From Mya arenaria (taxonomy: Eukaryota; Mollusca; Bivalvia; Myida; Myidae): 64,000 nucleotides of DNA. Made by a program: the position numbers and the translations under genes. Each line of letters opens with the position of its first letter. Position 1 is the first letter of the stretch. Below are positions 37,833-50,450 of the stretch, piece by piece. The stretch spans positions 75,809,070 through 75,873,069 of the forward strand of contig NC_069130.1 in the NCBI RefSeq assembly GCF_026914265.1. Reading direction: 5' to 3'. The notes beneath the pieces are model-generated. The model did no database searches. It saw only the letters and a program-made list of their open reading frames with translations, and was not told where the DNA came from.

Positions 37833-38982
37833 TTTTTAACCAGGTTTTCCGATAGTGAAACCTGGTTATTAGTTTGACGAACCTCGTTGTTCGGGCGGGC
37901 CGAGCGGCAGGGCGGCCAGGCGGCGTCAAACTCACCTATGAAACTGAATAACTTTAGTAAGGGTTGACATACCTTGACCAAACTTGGTCTATGGGAGGTG
38001 TTTATGGAGACCTTTCACGGGATTGCGTTTGGGGTCCCTATGGTCAAGGTCACTGTTACTAATAATAGAACAACGGTTGAAACTGAATAACTTTAGTAAG
38101 AGTTGACATATCTTAACTAAACTTAGTCTATAGGAACAGTTTATGGATACCTTTCATGGGATTGCGTTTTGGGACCCTAGGGTCAAGGTCACTGTTACTT
38201 AAAACAGAAACACGGTTAAAATTAATTAACTTTTGTTAGGGTCCACAAATCTTGACCAAACTTGGTATAAAGGAAAAAAATATGGATACCTTTCACGGGA
38301 TTGCGTTTGGGGTCCCTAGGGTCAAGGTCAATGTCACTGTTACTAAAAATAGAAAAACAGTTGAAACTGAATAACTTTAGTCAGGGTCCACATATCTTGA
38401 CCAAACTTGGAATTAAGGAAGAGTTTATGGATACCTTTCGCGGGATTGCGTTTGGCGTCCCTAGGGTCAAGGTCACTGTAAAAAATGGTTGAAACTGATT
38501 AACTTTAGTCAGGGTTTACATATCTTGACCAAACTTTTTGGAAGACTTTATTGATATCTTTCATGGGATTGCGTTTGTGGTCCCTAGCGTCAATGTCAAG
38601 TCTACTGTTAGTAAAAATAGGAAAACGGTGTAAACTGAATAATATAGTTAGGATTGACATCTCTTGACCCAACTTGGTATAAAATAAGAGCTTATGAACT
38701 TTTTTGGGATTGCGTTTTGGGTCCCTAGATTCAAGGATAAGGTCAATGTTACTAAAAACAGAAAACTGGTTGAAACTGAATAACTTTAGTTAGGGTTGGC
38801 ATATCTTGACCAAACTTGGTGTAAAGGAAGAGTTAACGGATTCCTTTCATGGGATTGCTTTTGGGGTCCCTAGGGTCAGGGCCACTGTTATTAAACAAAG
38901 AAAACAGACACAGGCTGAATTTCTTCTGTCAATCATTAAAAACCTTGTTTCGTCGCATTTCGGCGTTTCTTGTTTAAGATTC
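37833..38982. mobile_element. 1.15-kb tandem-unit element inserted upstream of gene D
   Basis: Seven units of about 125-145 bp carry aactgaataactttagt, catatcttgaccaaacttgg, cctttcatgggattgcgttt and tccctagggtcaaggtcact. The left end is a short palindrome (accaggtttt..aaacctggt) followed by a GC-rich GGCGGGC stretch. The right end contains cgtcgcatttcggcgtttct. The corresponding sites near 4315 (A) and 55940 (right of E) lack it, so it inserted after the duplication. This build is common in bivalve genomes as I remember them. Confidence 0.8.
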
Positions 38983-39648
38983 AAATATTGAATTCAAAAC
39001 CTCACAATTTCATTCACTTAGACTGACATATTTTGTTTGAGTAATTCATAAGAGGTTGGACAATAGTTGTAGACATGATTATGTTTACCAGTTTAATCCC
39101 ATCCCAGGTGCAATATTGATTCACTGAGCGTCCAAGACGGTAACACAACCACTGTTTCAACACATTTATATTGACATTAAAAAGTTTATGGAACCTTCGT
39201 CTATTGCCATGTGGCGTTGTTAGTCTCGTTTAATAAGTATCAATGTGTCATGTAACCTTGTGACTTTTAACATTATTTTGCTTAATCCTGGTGCAATTTC
39301 TGTTCCTATTAAATTATTTGCTCAACGGTGATTAATCAAATGCTTTATTGCTTTTTTGTTTGTGCATTGTTTTTCGACTATAAACATTTCCGGTCATTGT
39401 CCACTGAAAGTAAAAGTTCAACAACCAGCGATAAAAATGATATTGTGTGGTTTTTGTATTGTGTTGTTACATATACTATTGTGGTTCCTTTAAAACAATT
39501 GCGACCTTCGGACAATTATTTTTAATGAAACAATGCGGAGTAGAATCCACGTATGATAGAACTAGTTCGTGACACATTCCTGGCTCCCAACATTTATGAA
39601 TATGTTGCTTTAGGTTATTGCAATGTCGTACATGAACGCGCAGGTGAA

Positions 39649-42600
39649 ATGGATAAGTATTGTCGGTATCATTTGATTTCTGGTTTCGGTAAGTTGTTCG
39701 TTTGTTTTTCTAACAACTGATATTATATAAGTTATGTCAATTTTTTACTTTTGTAGTTCTCGCGTTCTTCAAACTTGGATGAGGGTCTATGGTAAAAGAA
39801 TGTAAAGTAGACGACGAGTACTAGCAGTTATGCTAGAAGCGAAAGTAGGTTTGTTTAATGTGTTCTGGTGGTTTATTGAAATATAACGGTGCATTATATC
39901 TCGATAAACTCATCGTTTAAAACACTGAGTTAATCGAAAAAGTAATTTCACTTTTTTCTCAGAGTTTAATTGTTTCATTGTTACAATAGTAACATAAACA
40001 CTTTAAATGCCGGGAATAACATGCAATGTTGTCATTAAATTTCGGTTCCAGTATGACGTTATTTGGTTAAAATTGTCCTATTTAATATCAATTGAATTGT
40101 GCTTTTGTTAAATTATAGGCATGGAATAAAAAGATTTTTTTTATATCGGGTTAAGAATACAAAAGTAAATATTTCGCTTGTGGCAAAACCACCTGTGTCA
40201 TATTACTTTTGGTGCTCAATCGGTGAAATATATTGCATATCTTAAACTGAAACAACGAAATATACTCCATGCAATTGATACAATATTTTGAAATCGTTTT
40301 TAGAACTCGTCTTAGTACCTGAATGAGTTATAAACTCAACAATCGAAGTGGCAGACGAGCTAAATGACCAGCCTGTTATATATCGAATTAGCATCGATTT
40401 GTATGGCAATCATGGTCAAAAGTCGGGCATTGCTATTTTACGTGTTGTTGTTTTATTTTAATGTCGGATTGAATATCGATTCCTGACGTGTGTGTTTTTT
40501 TTTCAATTGCAAACCCTAACTCCTGCGTTGATTAAAATAACGATATTAATATTCCATTCATTCATCATGTGCTATCTTTGTGGATACATTGTGGCTCCCA
40601 TCCGATATTTCAGCTCTTATTGGTTACTTCTGTGCAGCAGAGAACAATTATGGAACGATATCTTTGGTCGGGCCAGTTTTTGTGAACAGGGAGGTAACCC
40701 TGAAAGTAACACCGTTCTACCCTTGGGGATGTGAGGTAGAATGGAAATACATAATGGAAGGTGACACACGATTCCAAACAATGAATGGGCCAAATGTTAC
40801 AAGATATTCGGAGAATGGGTCATTCTTTTTGAAATGGAACGCTTTGAATAAATACAACGGATCTGAATTCTACGCCGGATGTTCAACAAACACAACAATA
40901 AGAACACGCTTAATACAGTTAAATATGAAGGGTAAATAACGACTAACATTCCAAGATATTAACCAATATCATACTTCACACTTATTATCAAAGTAAAATT
41001 TAAAGTGTTTAGTACATTTTTGTTTACTTTTTAATTGGGTTTTATTTGAAGCCTCTTAGAATTAAGGTGTTAAGGTGTATATTGCGTATTGTTTTTGCTA
41101 TCAATGAACATAAGGTAGACAAATGTTTTGTTATAATAATACATTATTTAAGTTATAATATACAGATATTCCTCGCCAATGTGGGGCTGTCGTTCTTCTT
41201 AGCCCGGTTTTTCGCGGCGCCGACGTCAAACTAGGATATTTTCCGTCTGACGCTGCTATATCGCCACATACATTACATAGACGATTATGGAAGAAAAACA
41301 TCGAAAATATACAGTTTCACAACGGCCATCATTATGTAGAGGAAATAGTATCTGAATATTTGTACATATTAACTATATTCCACTTTAATGAAAGAGACGA
41401 GGGATCATATAGTTTAGAGTGCAATGCAGTGGATAGCACGGAACCTGTGCAGCTTTATATTTCAGGTACCTTAATTGTAAATCATCAATAATTCCGGCAA
41501 TTAGTTTATTATGTAGGCTTGAAATTAAAACATGAGTAATATAAATGTAACAATGATAATTACATAAGCAGTAATGTAAAGTACATTTTCATCAGCACTT
41601 GAAAATATGTTGTCATATGCAAAATGATTTTAATGAGTTGTGTTATTTTTCAGAGCGACCGAGTTATCCAGTCCTCGGTCCACAGTACCCCGACTTTAAC
41701 ACAACACAATGCATTTACCAGTATGCAGGCTCCGATGTATATTGCAAAACTAACAATGGATCAGAACCTGTTAAAGTATTACTTATACTTGGACATGATT
41801 CATTTGTTCTTCCTGAAAGCAAACAGAACAGAGGGTTGTACCGAATCAATAACGTCCATCAACAAATTGCTGGACTGTCAAGACGGAATGTGACATGTCA
41901 GGTTTCTAATGCAGCCCTTGAAACACCCTATGAAGTGCATGGCATTCTATGTAACGTAGGTACGCAATTAGGATATGCATACTTACAAGCTTTGATTCGT
42001 TGATTTGTAGAGGTTAAAATTATTGGATCGTATATACTATCGAATGCTGTTAATTCATTGTGTTTGATTTCCAGAGAAAGGAAGCCTGCCTTTTCTCACA
42101 GTTCCCGCATTCCTTCATGGAGAAAGTTCTACATCAATTTGTGAAGTGCGCAATGCTATTCCAGCTCCGGTTATTGAATTTCACATTGACAACGTCTTGC
42201 TAGCAGATGTTCAACAAATCGATTTATTTAATATATCTTCTCATACGTTTACCAGCACAGCAACGATTGCAAACGCTAACAAAACATGGAATGGAAAGCA
42301 AATGTGCTGCACCAGGAAAAGCACGTACAGTTTTGGTTTAACAGATGTGTCAGTATGCAAAAACATTAGTATGAAAGGTAAGTTAAATCTATATTTGATC
42401 GGTTTCGAGTATAAAGTAGTTAAATGTTAGAAACGTATGGCATTCTGTCGATCTTGTTGAACATGCATTGCATGCAACTGAATAATGAGAACAATTAAAT
42501 AATCAAATATACCAAAACGGTCCAATTGGACATAATAGTTATATAAAATGCACCTACATTCGAACTGGTCAATCATTTGAAATTATTAACTTTGTATTAT

Positions 42601-45458
42601 TATAAAAATCCACCTAATTTAAAGGAACTAGCCACCAGATGATACCAAAATCCGTAGATACAGTATTTCCTCAAAGCAAGCCTAAAATTATCAATACGAG
42701 CTTATATGATACCGATAATACATCACTTCACATGATAAAAAATATTTTGTCGCCGTCTCAGCTGAGTTTACTCGTTTAAAATAGCGCACAGTGGTTTATA
42801 GTCTGTGTGTAGCATGTGAAAGTCACGGGAATAGTACACAAATACAATTAACGACGCTATTTTTTAATTTACTGGTATTTACGTGGTAGACAAACTCAGT
42901 AGATTTTGAATAGTAAAATACGCAAAAACTGCGAAAGATACATGTGTCGTAAGCGATGTTAAACATCAGTAAATAAACTTCAATGTACACAACGAATACA
43001 ATTTTATGTTAGTTTTTGGCAATTTTCTTTTTTGCAAGTATGTTTGCAGGTACGTACTCGATCTTATTTTTTTACTTTCGTTCACCTACTAAAGCCGACA
43101 CTGACTGATATGTTCATCATATATTTCCATATCTTTCACATCTTTCATTTAGGATGGGTTAAGACCATTTAGTATAAATATGTTTTAATCTACGTTGAAA
43201 TGTATAGTATCAGTCGTTTTCTCTTAACATCATTGGCAGTTTTAAGCTCAATGACAAAGGGTTTGTATATAACGATTCGAATATTCACTTTTAAATTATA
43301 CCGAAACGAGGCATCAATTAGTATGTCGTCAATACCACGATAAATGAAAATGGTATTGTGCCACTTTGCATCCCTTATTTTTTATTAACTCTTTTTAGCT
43401 GGTTAATAATTCTTAACATTCAGTTTGGTTGAGAGAGCAAGTTCGTTGAAAACAATGTTAAAATCCACACAGTAAACGACTGTGGTTTATTTTTGTGATT
43501 TATACCTTCCAAATAGGAGACAATTTCCAACTTAATGTCTCTTAGCAATGTCACTATATTTAGATGTTTTACGGAGTCAATGCAATCCGCAGATAACATG
43601 AAGAAACGTGAATTAAATGAGATCGCTACTTTCAATGTGCTTATTAAGAATGTCTTAAGCAAACTGCAAAACTTCATATGCAAATCTGTATGAAGCTCAA
43701 CCTAATCTGATTGTTGTTGGTTTTTTTAATTAAAAATCAAAGTACGTTAGTTGGCATTCTATTAAATATTAGACATGTAATAAATGCATTAAATGAAGGA
43801 AGAAACAATATAATAATAATACCCTAATAACCAAACAGAAGTACGTGTACAGCGAATGCTATCTTTTTACAGAAGTAACAACCAACCCTGCACTAGCTGT
43901 AACCGAACAGTGGCATTCGATCCTTTACGCCGTAGCTGGAATTCTTCCAGCTTTACTTGGAACGACGTTTACCGTGCTTCTCTTTCGTCGATGCAAACAT
44001 CATGGTAATTGTTCAGATTGAAAAGTACACATTGCAGTCAATACCAAACGTACTGTTCACAATCATTTAATTAATTGACAATTATTGTCTAGTTCATTTC
44101 TAGGTCGAAACTCAAGTTGAACAATTTGTGATCGCTGTCTTCCGGTTGACATTGTTTTTACTCAACGAGGGTAGACTCATTTCTTATTTAACTGTGGCAG
44201 GAGGCATGCCATTGGTAATCAACTATCAACTTTAAGAAATTTAAGCCTTTAATTAGTGTAGTCTCTCTATATATGTGATCCGTGTGGCCACTACAATGCT
44301 CAAATCAGCACAAACTCTGTTAATTCTGTTAAATTGATATTGCAAAACCAATGTCATCAAATCGATTATACGATGAAAGTCACATGTTAAGCAACCAGGA
44401 AATCTAATCGGAACGTTCCTGCCATTTTCCTTTTTAAAACATCCTCGGATGTTTGCCGGTATATAATAATAATAATGATAATAATAATAAAACATACGAT
44501 ATTGCACACAAATACTCCAAGTTAATGTGCATCAATAATCCTTGGATATATCAGCAATACAATCAGAGAAATCAACTCATTCTATAACGCTATTCTCGAA
44601 TATTGTTTATCTCACCATGTCCACAAGATAAGTAAAATAATTTAATTTTTGACATTCACTTGTGTGCAATTGCATTCAGTGAGAAGTAGAATGCCGTCTA
44701 GTCCTTAGCAAATTACAAATGTTTTATTTTGTTTTAAGTTCCAAGAAAACCGTAAATACATGATTTATAAAATTATTTATATATTTGATACAGAGTCTGA
44801 AACGATTCTATGCCGAAGAAGAACTGTCGTTAGAGAGCAGCATTTGCATGTGCATGATGTTGTTCAACCTAATTTGGATACAACTGCCCTTCACAATCTA
44901 GTAAGATTCCTGTTATGTATAACAATCTAATGTAATGAACTATAATAATTATATTGGTGCACCTTAGAAATCCCGATTTAAGTTATCATTGTAACAATGT
45001 TAATAAGAAAGCGTTTGAAACCGTGAACTTGCAATTGATTCTTGTTTAAAACACTTATTCAAATACATCGTCTCACCGTCTACATAAATGACCCTTTAGG
45101 TTTTGGTAAGAGCAAAGACATGATCAGAGCGAGGTATAATCGTTACACCGATTGTAGCTGAAATTGTTAGTGGCTTTTAACCATGCATTTTCTTGCAACA
45201 AGTGTGTAATCGTGTACTCGATAGTCTTATTTCTTAAATTATTAAAAAAGGATTAGGAATTTCACAGTGTTTATATTCGTTTGATTGAAAACAGTTTATT
45301 TACATTTGTAGGGAGATGTGTCTGCAAGTACAATCGAGAATACACATGTACCATCACTTGTGGATATGGAAGAAACCGAAGACCGTTTATACGACAATGT
45401 TTGCCACTACGAAAATGTGAATACCCTAACCGACCACCGAGATAAACGTGTCGGATAA
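39649..45458 (+). CDS. Gene D: four-Ig transmembrane receptor, paralogue of A (550 aa)
   Basis: Eight exons join without a stop: 39649-39688, 40614-40931, 41166-41465, 41654-41959, 42075-42377, 43873-44004, 44794-44900, 45312-45458. Lengths equal those of A exon by exon except the last. Signal exon: MDKYCRYHLISGF. Four Ig-like domains, transmembrane at about 439-460 and tail RLYDNVCHYENV (Tyr529, Tyr535). Compared with A, the first motif is YDNV, and the residue two before the second tyrosine is Cys, so the ITIM-like SxYxxV is lost while YENV stays. The C-terminus ends at DHRDKRVG: an extra 5 bp relative to A shifts the frame and removes A's last residues (NCIYNFYAI). Introns 3 to 6 look more than 95% identical to A by eye, implying recent duplication or gene conversion. 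Confidence 0.85.
44395..44490. mobile_element. MITE terminus with ATA microsatellite (gene D intron 6)
   Basis: Same end sequence and position as the one in gene A at 9806-9893. The trinucleotide run differs slightly in length. It was inherited through the duplication. Confidence 0.55.
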
Positions 45459-45602
45459 ACGAACCCGATGCAAATTATATTTACAATTTCTATGCTATTT
45501 GAGTCTCCTATCCCAATATTTATGTAGTCAGAATTTAGTATTTTGGAATTCTCGTTATCATTATTATTTCGCTTACAGTTTCAGTGTTGTTTTTTGTTAG
45601 AA

Positions 45603-45662
45603 TGTGTGTGTGTGTGTGTGCGCGTGTGCGTGTGCGTGTGCGTGTGTGTGTGTGTGTGTGTA
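45603..45662. repeat. TG/CG microsatellite
   Basis: A TG run with CG interruptions, in the 3' flank of D. The matching place in A (about 10938-10965) has only a short TGTGTG/ATATAT stretch. Confidence 0.95.
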
Positions 45663-46029
45663 TATTGTTCTTAACTGTGTGTTGTCGTATGAAGCTATAC
45701 TAGCTTTGCAGTTGTACACGTGTATATGTGAACATAACGCTACTTGTAATTTATGTCCAATTACTTCAGTATAATAGTGTATCTTGAATAATAACAGACA
45801 GAGCCCCTCAAATATCGGTTTCATTTGTTAAGTCGTGAGCTGGACGTTGTGCAATGTACGTATGCTAATATACTCATGTGCCTTAAATAGTGTTGTTCCT
45901 TTAATGGTTCCTTTAATGGTGAATAAGATGTTACTGGTGAAAAGTTATTTACACCATTAGAAATATATTCACCAATTATTTCATCTTTGTAGATAGACAC
46001 CTTAACCACTGGACCTCGTGCTTACACGT

Positions 46030-46385
46030 CATTCCAAACTTGTATTTATGCTAATATTCACTTTGATCAGATGCTCGAGCTTTCGTTTATGATATTCCAA
46101 ACGTGTATTAAAGACTTACTGATATACAAATTTGTCACTTCCTCGTGCTCTTCCACGTCATTCCAAACTTGTACTTGAAGACTTTCGATTATTCACTTTG
46201 ATCACATTCTCGCGCTATCGTTTATGTTTTTCCAAACTTGTTCTTGTAGGCTTCTGATATACACATTAGTCACTTGCCCATGCTCTCTTACCTGTCATTA
46301 CAAACTTGTACTTGTAGGCTTACTGATATTCACATTAATTATTTCCTCGTGCTGTCTTACCTGTTTTCCAAACTTAATACAATTG
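46030..46385. repeat. Satellite array in D 3' flank
   Basis: About five units of 65-75 bp (attccaaacttgtacttgta, gatattcac, cctcgtgct) are the reverse complement of the 14500-15062 array. The A flank has only about one unit (11440-11490), so copy number changed after duplication. Confidence 0.8.
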
Positions 46386-47959
46386 TGTTTTTATCTGATT
46401 ATATATTCTGCCTCTTTTCGTACAATGTTCATATTATTACATTCATATGAGACCATAGTTTTAAACCTTTAAATCTTAGACGATTTGTGTTATTAGATGG
46501 GTGTTTAGGTAATTTTGTTTCGTATCTGGAAAGAATCAGCATTGATAGTTCTTTTGTATTCATTATCACTTAATACAAGTGTAGGTATCTTCTCGTTGAA
46601 TACTTAACTCTTAAAGTTAATAATACAGTCAAAACCCGCTATGTCGAACTCTGATATCTCAATATTCTGGCTATGTCGAACTTTTTTGAATGCGTAGAGT
46701 TTGTAGAGACATGTTATGTATTTCGGTCATATCGAATGTTCGTAATCTCGAGGTATTTTCAGAGGGTTACAACGATTTCAACACCGAGTTTTTGACTGTG
46801 AGTGTAGTTTTTCTTGATTGTATTCAAGTTGATGCGGACTTATAACAGGCCTCTGTGTTGAATTGTGCAATATCGGGACAATGTAATTTTGCGATCTAGT
46901 AAACCGGTTTACCCCCAATTCTTAAGGTTAATCATGTTTTCGCTATATGTTTTTTGCGATATTTAAAACATGTGAAACTATGATATATGTGTTTGTTTTC
47001 TTTTCTGAAAACATATCGTTCACAAGGTTTCACCAACTTGTCTTTTAAGCACAGATGTGCACAAATTAAAATTTACTAAAGCGTATGTGCATCGTCGTTA
47101 GTCTTGTTTTGATATAAAGTGTGTGTATACTATGTGATAAATTGCTCCCTCCAAAAGCAATATTTTACTTCGAATGAAGACTTTAAACAAAGATCTTCGT
47201 TCTTTCACCAGAGTTTATTTGAGATTTTAGTTTCCTAAAACACTTCAACAAACCTTTTCACTAAACCACCGCCTGACGTTGCACTGTCAAAACATAATTT
47301 TGGAAATAGGAAATCTAATTACCTTATTAGACTCCGGTAATAAAACGAAAAAGCTCCTTAAGCGGCGTAGACTGCCCTTTATTTCATTTAAAATGGTGAA
47401 AAAATAAGTAATCTTTGTTTTTAATCTTCATTCGAAGCAAAATGTTCCTTTTCGATGTAGCAGTTATGACGTAATATATCACGTGGTATACACACACTGA
47501 TATAGTTGCCAATGCGAACCGAAGATAGAACGAGGTTAACATCGTCTAGCCTACAACTACAAACAGTCAAATAAAACATGTTTTCATACAGCAACCCATA
47601 AATTCGGCATTGACCGGTGGTTAATGTTAAGGTTCTATCTTTAAAATAGGCGCAGAGAATCAACAATGTAACAAAATTTACCCGCATGACTTTCGTTACA
47701 CGGAGATTTGCTTAGTTTAAGCCTGAAATACGATACAGATTTTACTTTTGTTCGTACATTGTCCGAATAAGTCTGTAATCCGGATGGTTCAGTGCAAAAA
47801 ACAGGTATGCAATTTTCTACAAAATATTGAATAAGATATTTATCCCTCGTTGTAAGATTCAAGTAAAAGTTAGGTGTAAAACAAAAGTTATGGACACATT
47901 TCAAGGCGAGTACCATGTTTAAATAAAATATTAATAAATAGCGCGATGAAGTTACAAAT

Positions 47960-48140
47960 GTATATATCAGCAAGCATACAAGTGCATGTTTTGAATGACA
48001 TGTACGATTACACGAGGATGTGATCAATGTGTATATCAGCAAGCATACAAGTGCAAGTTTGGAATGAAATGTAAATAGCACGAGGATGTAATGAATGTGA
48101 ATATCAGCGAGAATGCAAGCACGAGTTCGGAATGGCATGT
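47960..48140. repeat. Satellite array in E 3' flank, about three units
   Basis: Same unit and orientation as 14500-15062 next to B, where there are about nine copies. Confidence 0.8.
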
Positions 48141-48764
48141 AAGATTTTATTTTATTTAAGACAGCCTTTTTTGCAATGCTGTTATATATGCAAAGACAAA
48201 CACAACGGTGGCTTTTAATGCTGATATTTGGAAAGGCAACACGACATGCCTTATACATTATAAAAACGTATTTAAATGTCATTCTATGAGCATGTTTCTG
48301 CGATGCCATTTTGAGGATATGTGTGGTCTAGTAGTTAAGGTGTCTATCTACGAAGAGGTAATTATTGGTGAATAGATCTGTAATTCTGTAAATTATTTTT
48401 AAAAAGGTTTGTTATAATCGCCATTTAAGGAACAACGGTATTAAAGGTACATGAGTTTATTAGCATATGTACATCGCACCGCGTCGACCTAACGACTGAA
48501 TAAATGAGCCCGATATTTGAGAGGCTCTATCTGTAATAACTCAACATACAGTATTTGGACTCAAGTTATTAGACATGTATTACAAGTAGCGTTGTAATTA
48601 ATATATACACGTGTATAACTGCAAAACTATTAAAGCTACATACAACAACAAACAATTAAGAACAATTCAGATATACACGTTCTAACAATAAACGCACTTA
48701 AACTGAAAGCAAAACTATTATTATGACAATTCCAAATTACAAACATCTGACTTCCTAATAAAAT

Positions 48765-48859
48765 TTAGATCGGATACTCAAAAAATTTATATAGCGTGAA
48801 TATATGAATACTTTGCTCTCTAACTGCTGTTCTTCTTGGGCGTAGAAGCGTTTCATATA
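48765..48859 (-). CDS. Deletion-fused last exon of gene E
   Basis: The exon begins like the first tail exon of B (RPRRTAVREQSIH) and continues directly into the last bases of B's final exon (ttcacgctatataa) in another frame. The deletion therefore removed the end of one exon, the intron and nearly all of the last exon, including the twin tyrosine motifs. The fused exon stays open to TAA at 48767-48765. Confidence 0.75.
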
Positions 48860-49159
48860 CTGTGTCAAAATATAAATGATTAAATGTTCGTATTCGCAAA
48901 GGACACGACGGTATTATGTCACTCATCTACTTGCCATTGCACTCAAACGAACGTCAACTATTCGTGTATTTTATTTCTTTTGTGGACATTGTGAGGTAAA
49001 CAATATTCAAGTATGGACTTGTAAAATATTTGGATTCCTCTAAATGCACTGCTAGTATATTCAAGGAATATTGATAGATATCAACTTAGGTGTGAGTATG
49101 TGTGTGCTATGTAATATGCAGTTTATATCCATTAAAAGGAAAGCAGTAGATTTCTTGGC

Positions 49160-49371
49160 AATAGGAAGACTTCGGCCATTTTCCATCGAAAACAACCTTA
49201 AACGTATATGGATTCAGTAGTTAAACCTTTAGGACTTTACTTACTTTATTTATACAGAGGAATATTATTTATTAGTGCAATAAAAAACTTCACTGGGAAT
49301 CAATTTGAACTTGATAATACAAATAACACGTTCAAACAATACAATTCATTGTTCTTCTTCTTCTTCTTCTT

Positions 49372-49402
<31 letters not shown>

Positions 49403-49478
49403 TTATTATTATTATATACCAGCATACATCCGGGATTGTTTTCGATGTATAATGACCGAAGTGTTCCGATTGTATTTC
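49160..49478. mobile_element. MITE with TTC/TTA-repeat core in gene E
   Basis: Ends cttcggccattttccatcga and cgatgtataatgaccgaagt are inverted copies. The core includes (TTC)n at 49351-49400 and (ATT)n to 49415. Same position relative to the gene as the 16755-17068 element in B, with a different simple-repeat core. Confidence 0.75.
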
Positions 49479-50384
49479 TAGAGCTCGGTCTGTTGATATG
49501 TTTCTGTAGCTTCAATTGTATTATCAATTTAATGACATTGGTTTTGCAATATCCATTTAATAAGTGTATCTTCCCTTCGATCTAGTGTCCTGCTAATGGT
49601 CATTACAAATACTGCCAAACTGGTTGAATATCTTCAAACTTTAATCATGATGTTTCGTATGCATGGAAAAGATGTGCTGATTTGAGCAGTGTAGTAACAC
49701 ACGCTTCACATACATGTGACTAACATACCCAAGAATGAAAAATTTGTTAAAGTCGCCATTTGATTACCAATGGCATGCCTCCTGCCAAAGTAAAATGAAA
49801 AAAGAGTCTACCTTAGTAAGACTGAGTAAAACAATGTCAACGGGAAGTAGACGATCGCAAATTGCTCACATTTAGTTTCGATTAACCGAGTTAGATGGTC
49901 AATAACTCATTGTATTGTGATAAATGACCAGATAATTTTTTATTGATTTGAATGTCTAATTTTCAATAAGAACAATTACCATGAGGTTTGCACCGACGAA
50001 TGAGAAGCACTGTAAACGTCGTTACAAGTAAAACTAGAAGTATTCCAGCTACGGCGTAAAGGACCGAATGCCACTGTTGGGTTACAACTACGGCAGGGTT
50101 AGTTGTTGCTTCTGCAATTAGATAACATTTCTTGTACACGTACTCTAGTTTGTTTATATTGTTCCGTCCATCTTTCAATGTAATAATTGCATGTTTTATA
50201 TTCAATAAAATGGTAACTAACGTACCTCAAACAGTTTTTTTAATCAATGAAATATTTATTTTTTTAAATCCAAAAACAATCACATTAGGTTTAGATTCAT
50301 TATGAGTTGCATATGTAAGTTTGCAGTTTGCTAATGTCATGCTTAAATAATACATTGAAAGCACAAGAAATATGAATGCTGGCG

Positions 50385-50450
50385 AAAATGTATGAATGTC
50401 ATTTTCGTGGGAGTTCCTACCTTCAATATTATGTTTTAAATAAAATCGTT
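50385..50450 (-). pseudogene. Vestige of a C-type transmembrane exon in a gene E intron
   Basis: aatgtatgaatgtcattttc and the following bases match the start and acceptor flank of C's transmembrane exon (27530-27600). The hydrophobic part is missing. Sequence below about 50365 matches the B intron instead. The junction marks where C-like and B-like halves of gene E meet. Confidence 0.65.

Larger units (their letters stand above)
45459..48764. other. D-E convergent intergenic region
   Basis: It corresponds to the A-B spacer without its 12600-14400 part. It holds a TG/CG microsatellite at 45603-45662 and satellite arrays at 46030-46385 and 47960-48140. No gene is recognised. Minus-strand frames of up to 222 codons near 47641-48309 run through the satellite and lack any domain. 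Confidence 0.65.

Noticed and set aside
39625-39680. Alternative leader of gene D starting at an earlier ATG
   Set aside because: It reads like a hydrophobic leader but meets TGA before the donor and would leave in phase 0, not the required phase 1. The 40-bp exon shared with A and B fits.
47641-48309. 222-codon minus-strand frame
   Set aside because: It crosses the satellite units and has no domain or splice context. The matching B-side region is interrupted.
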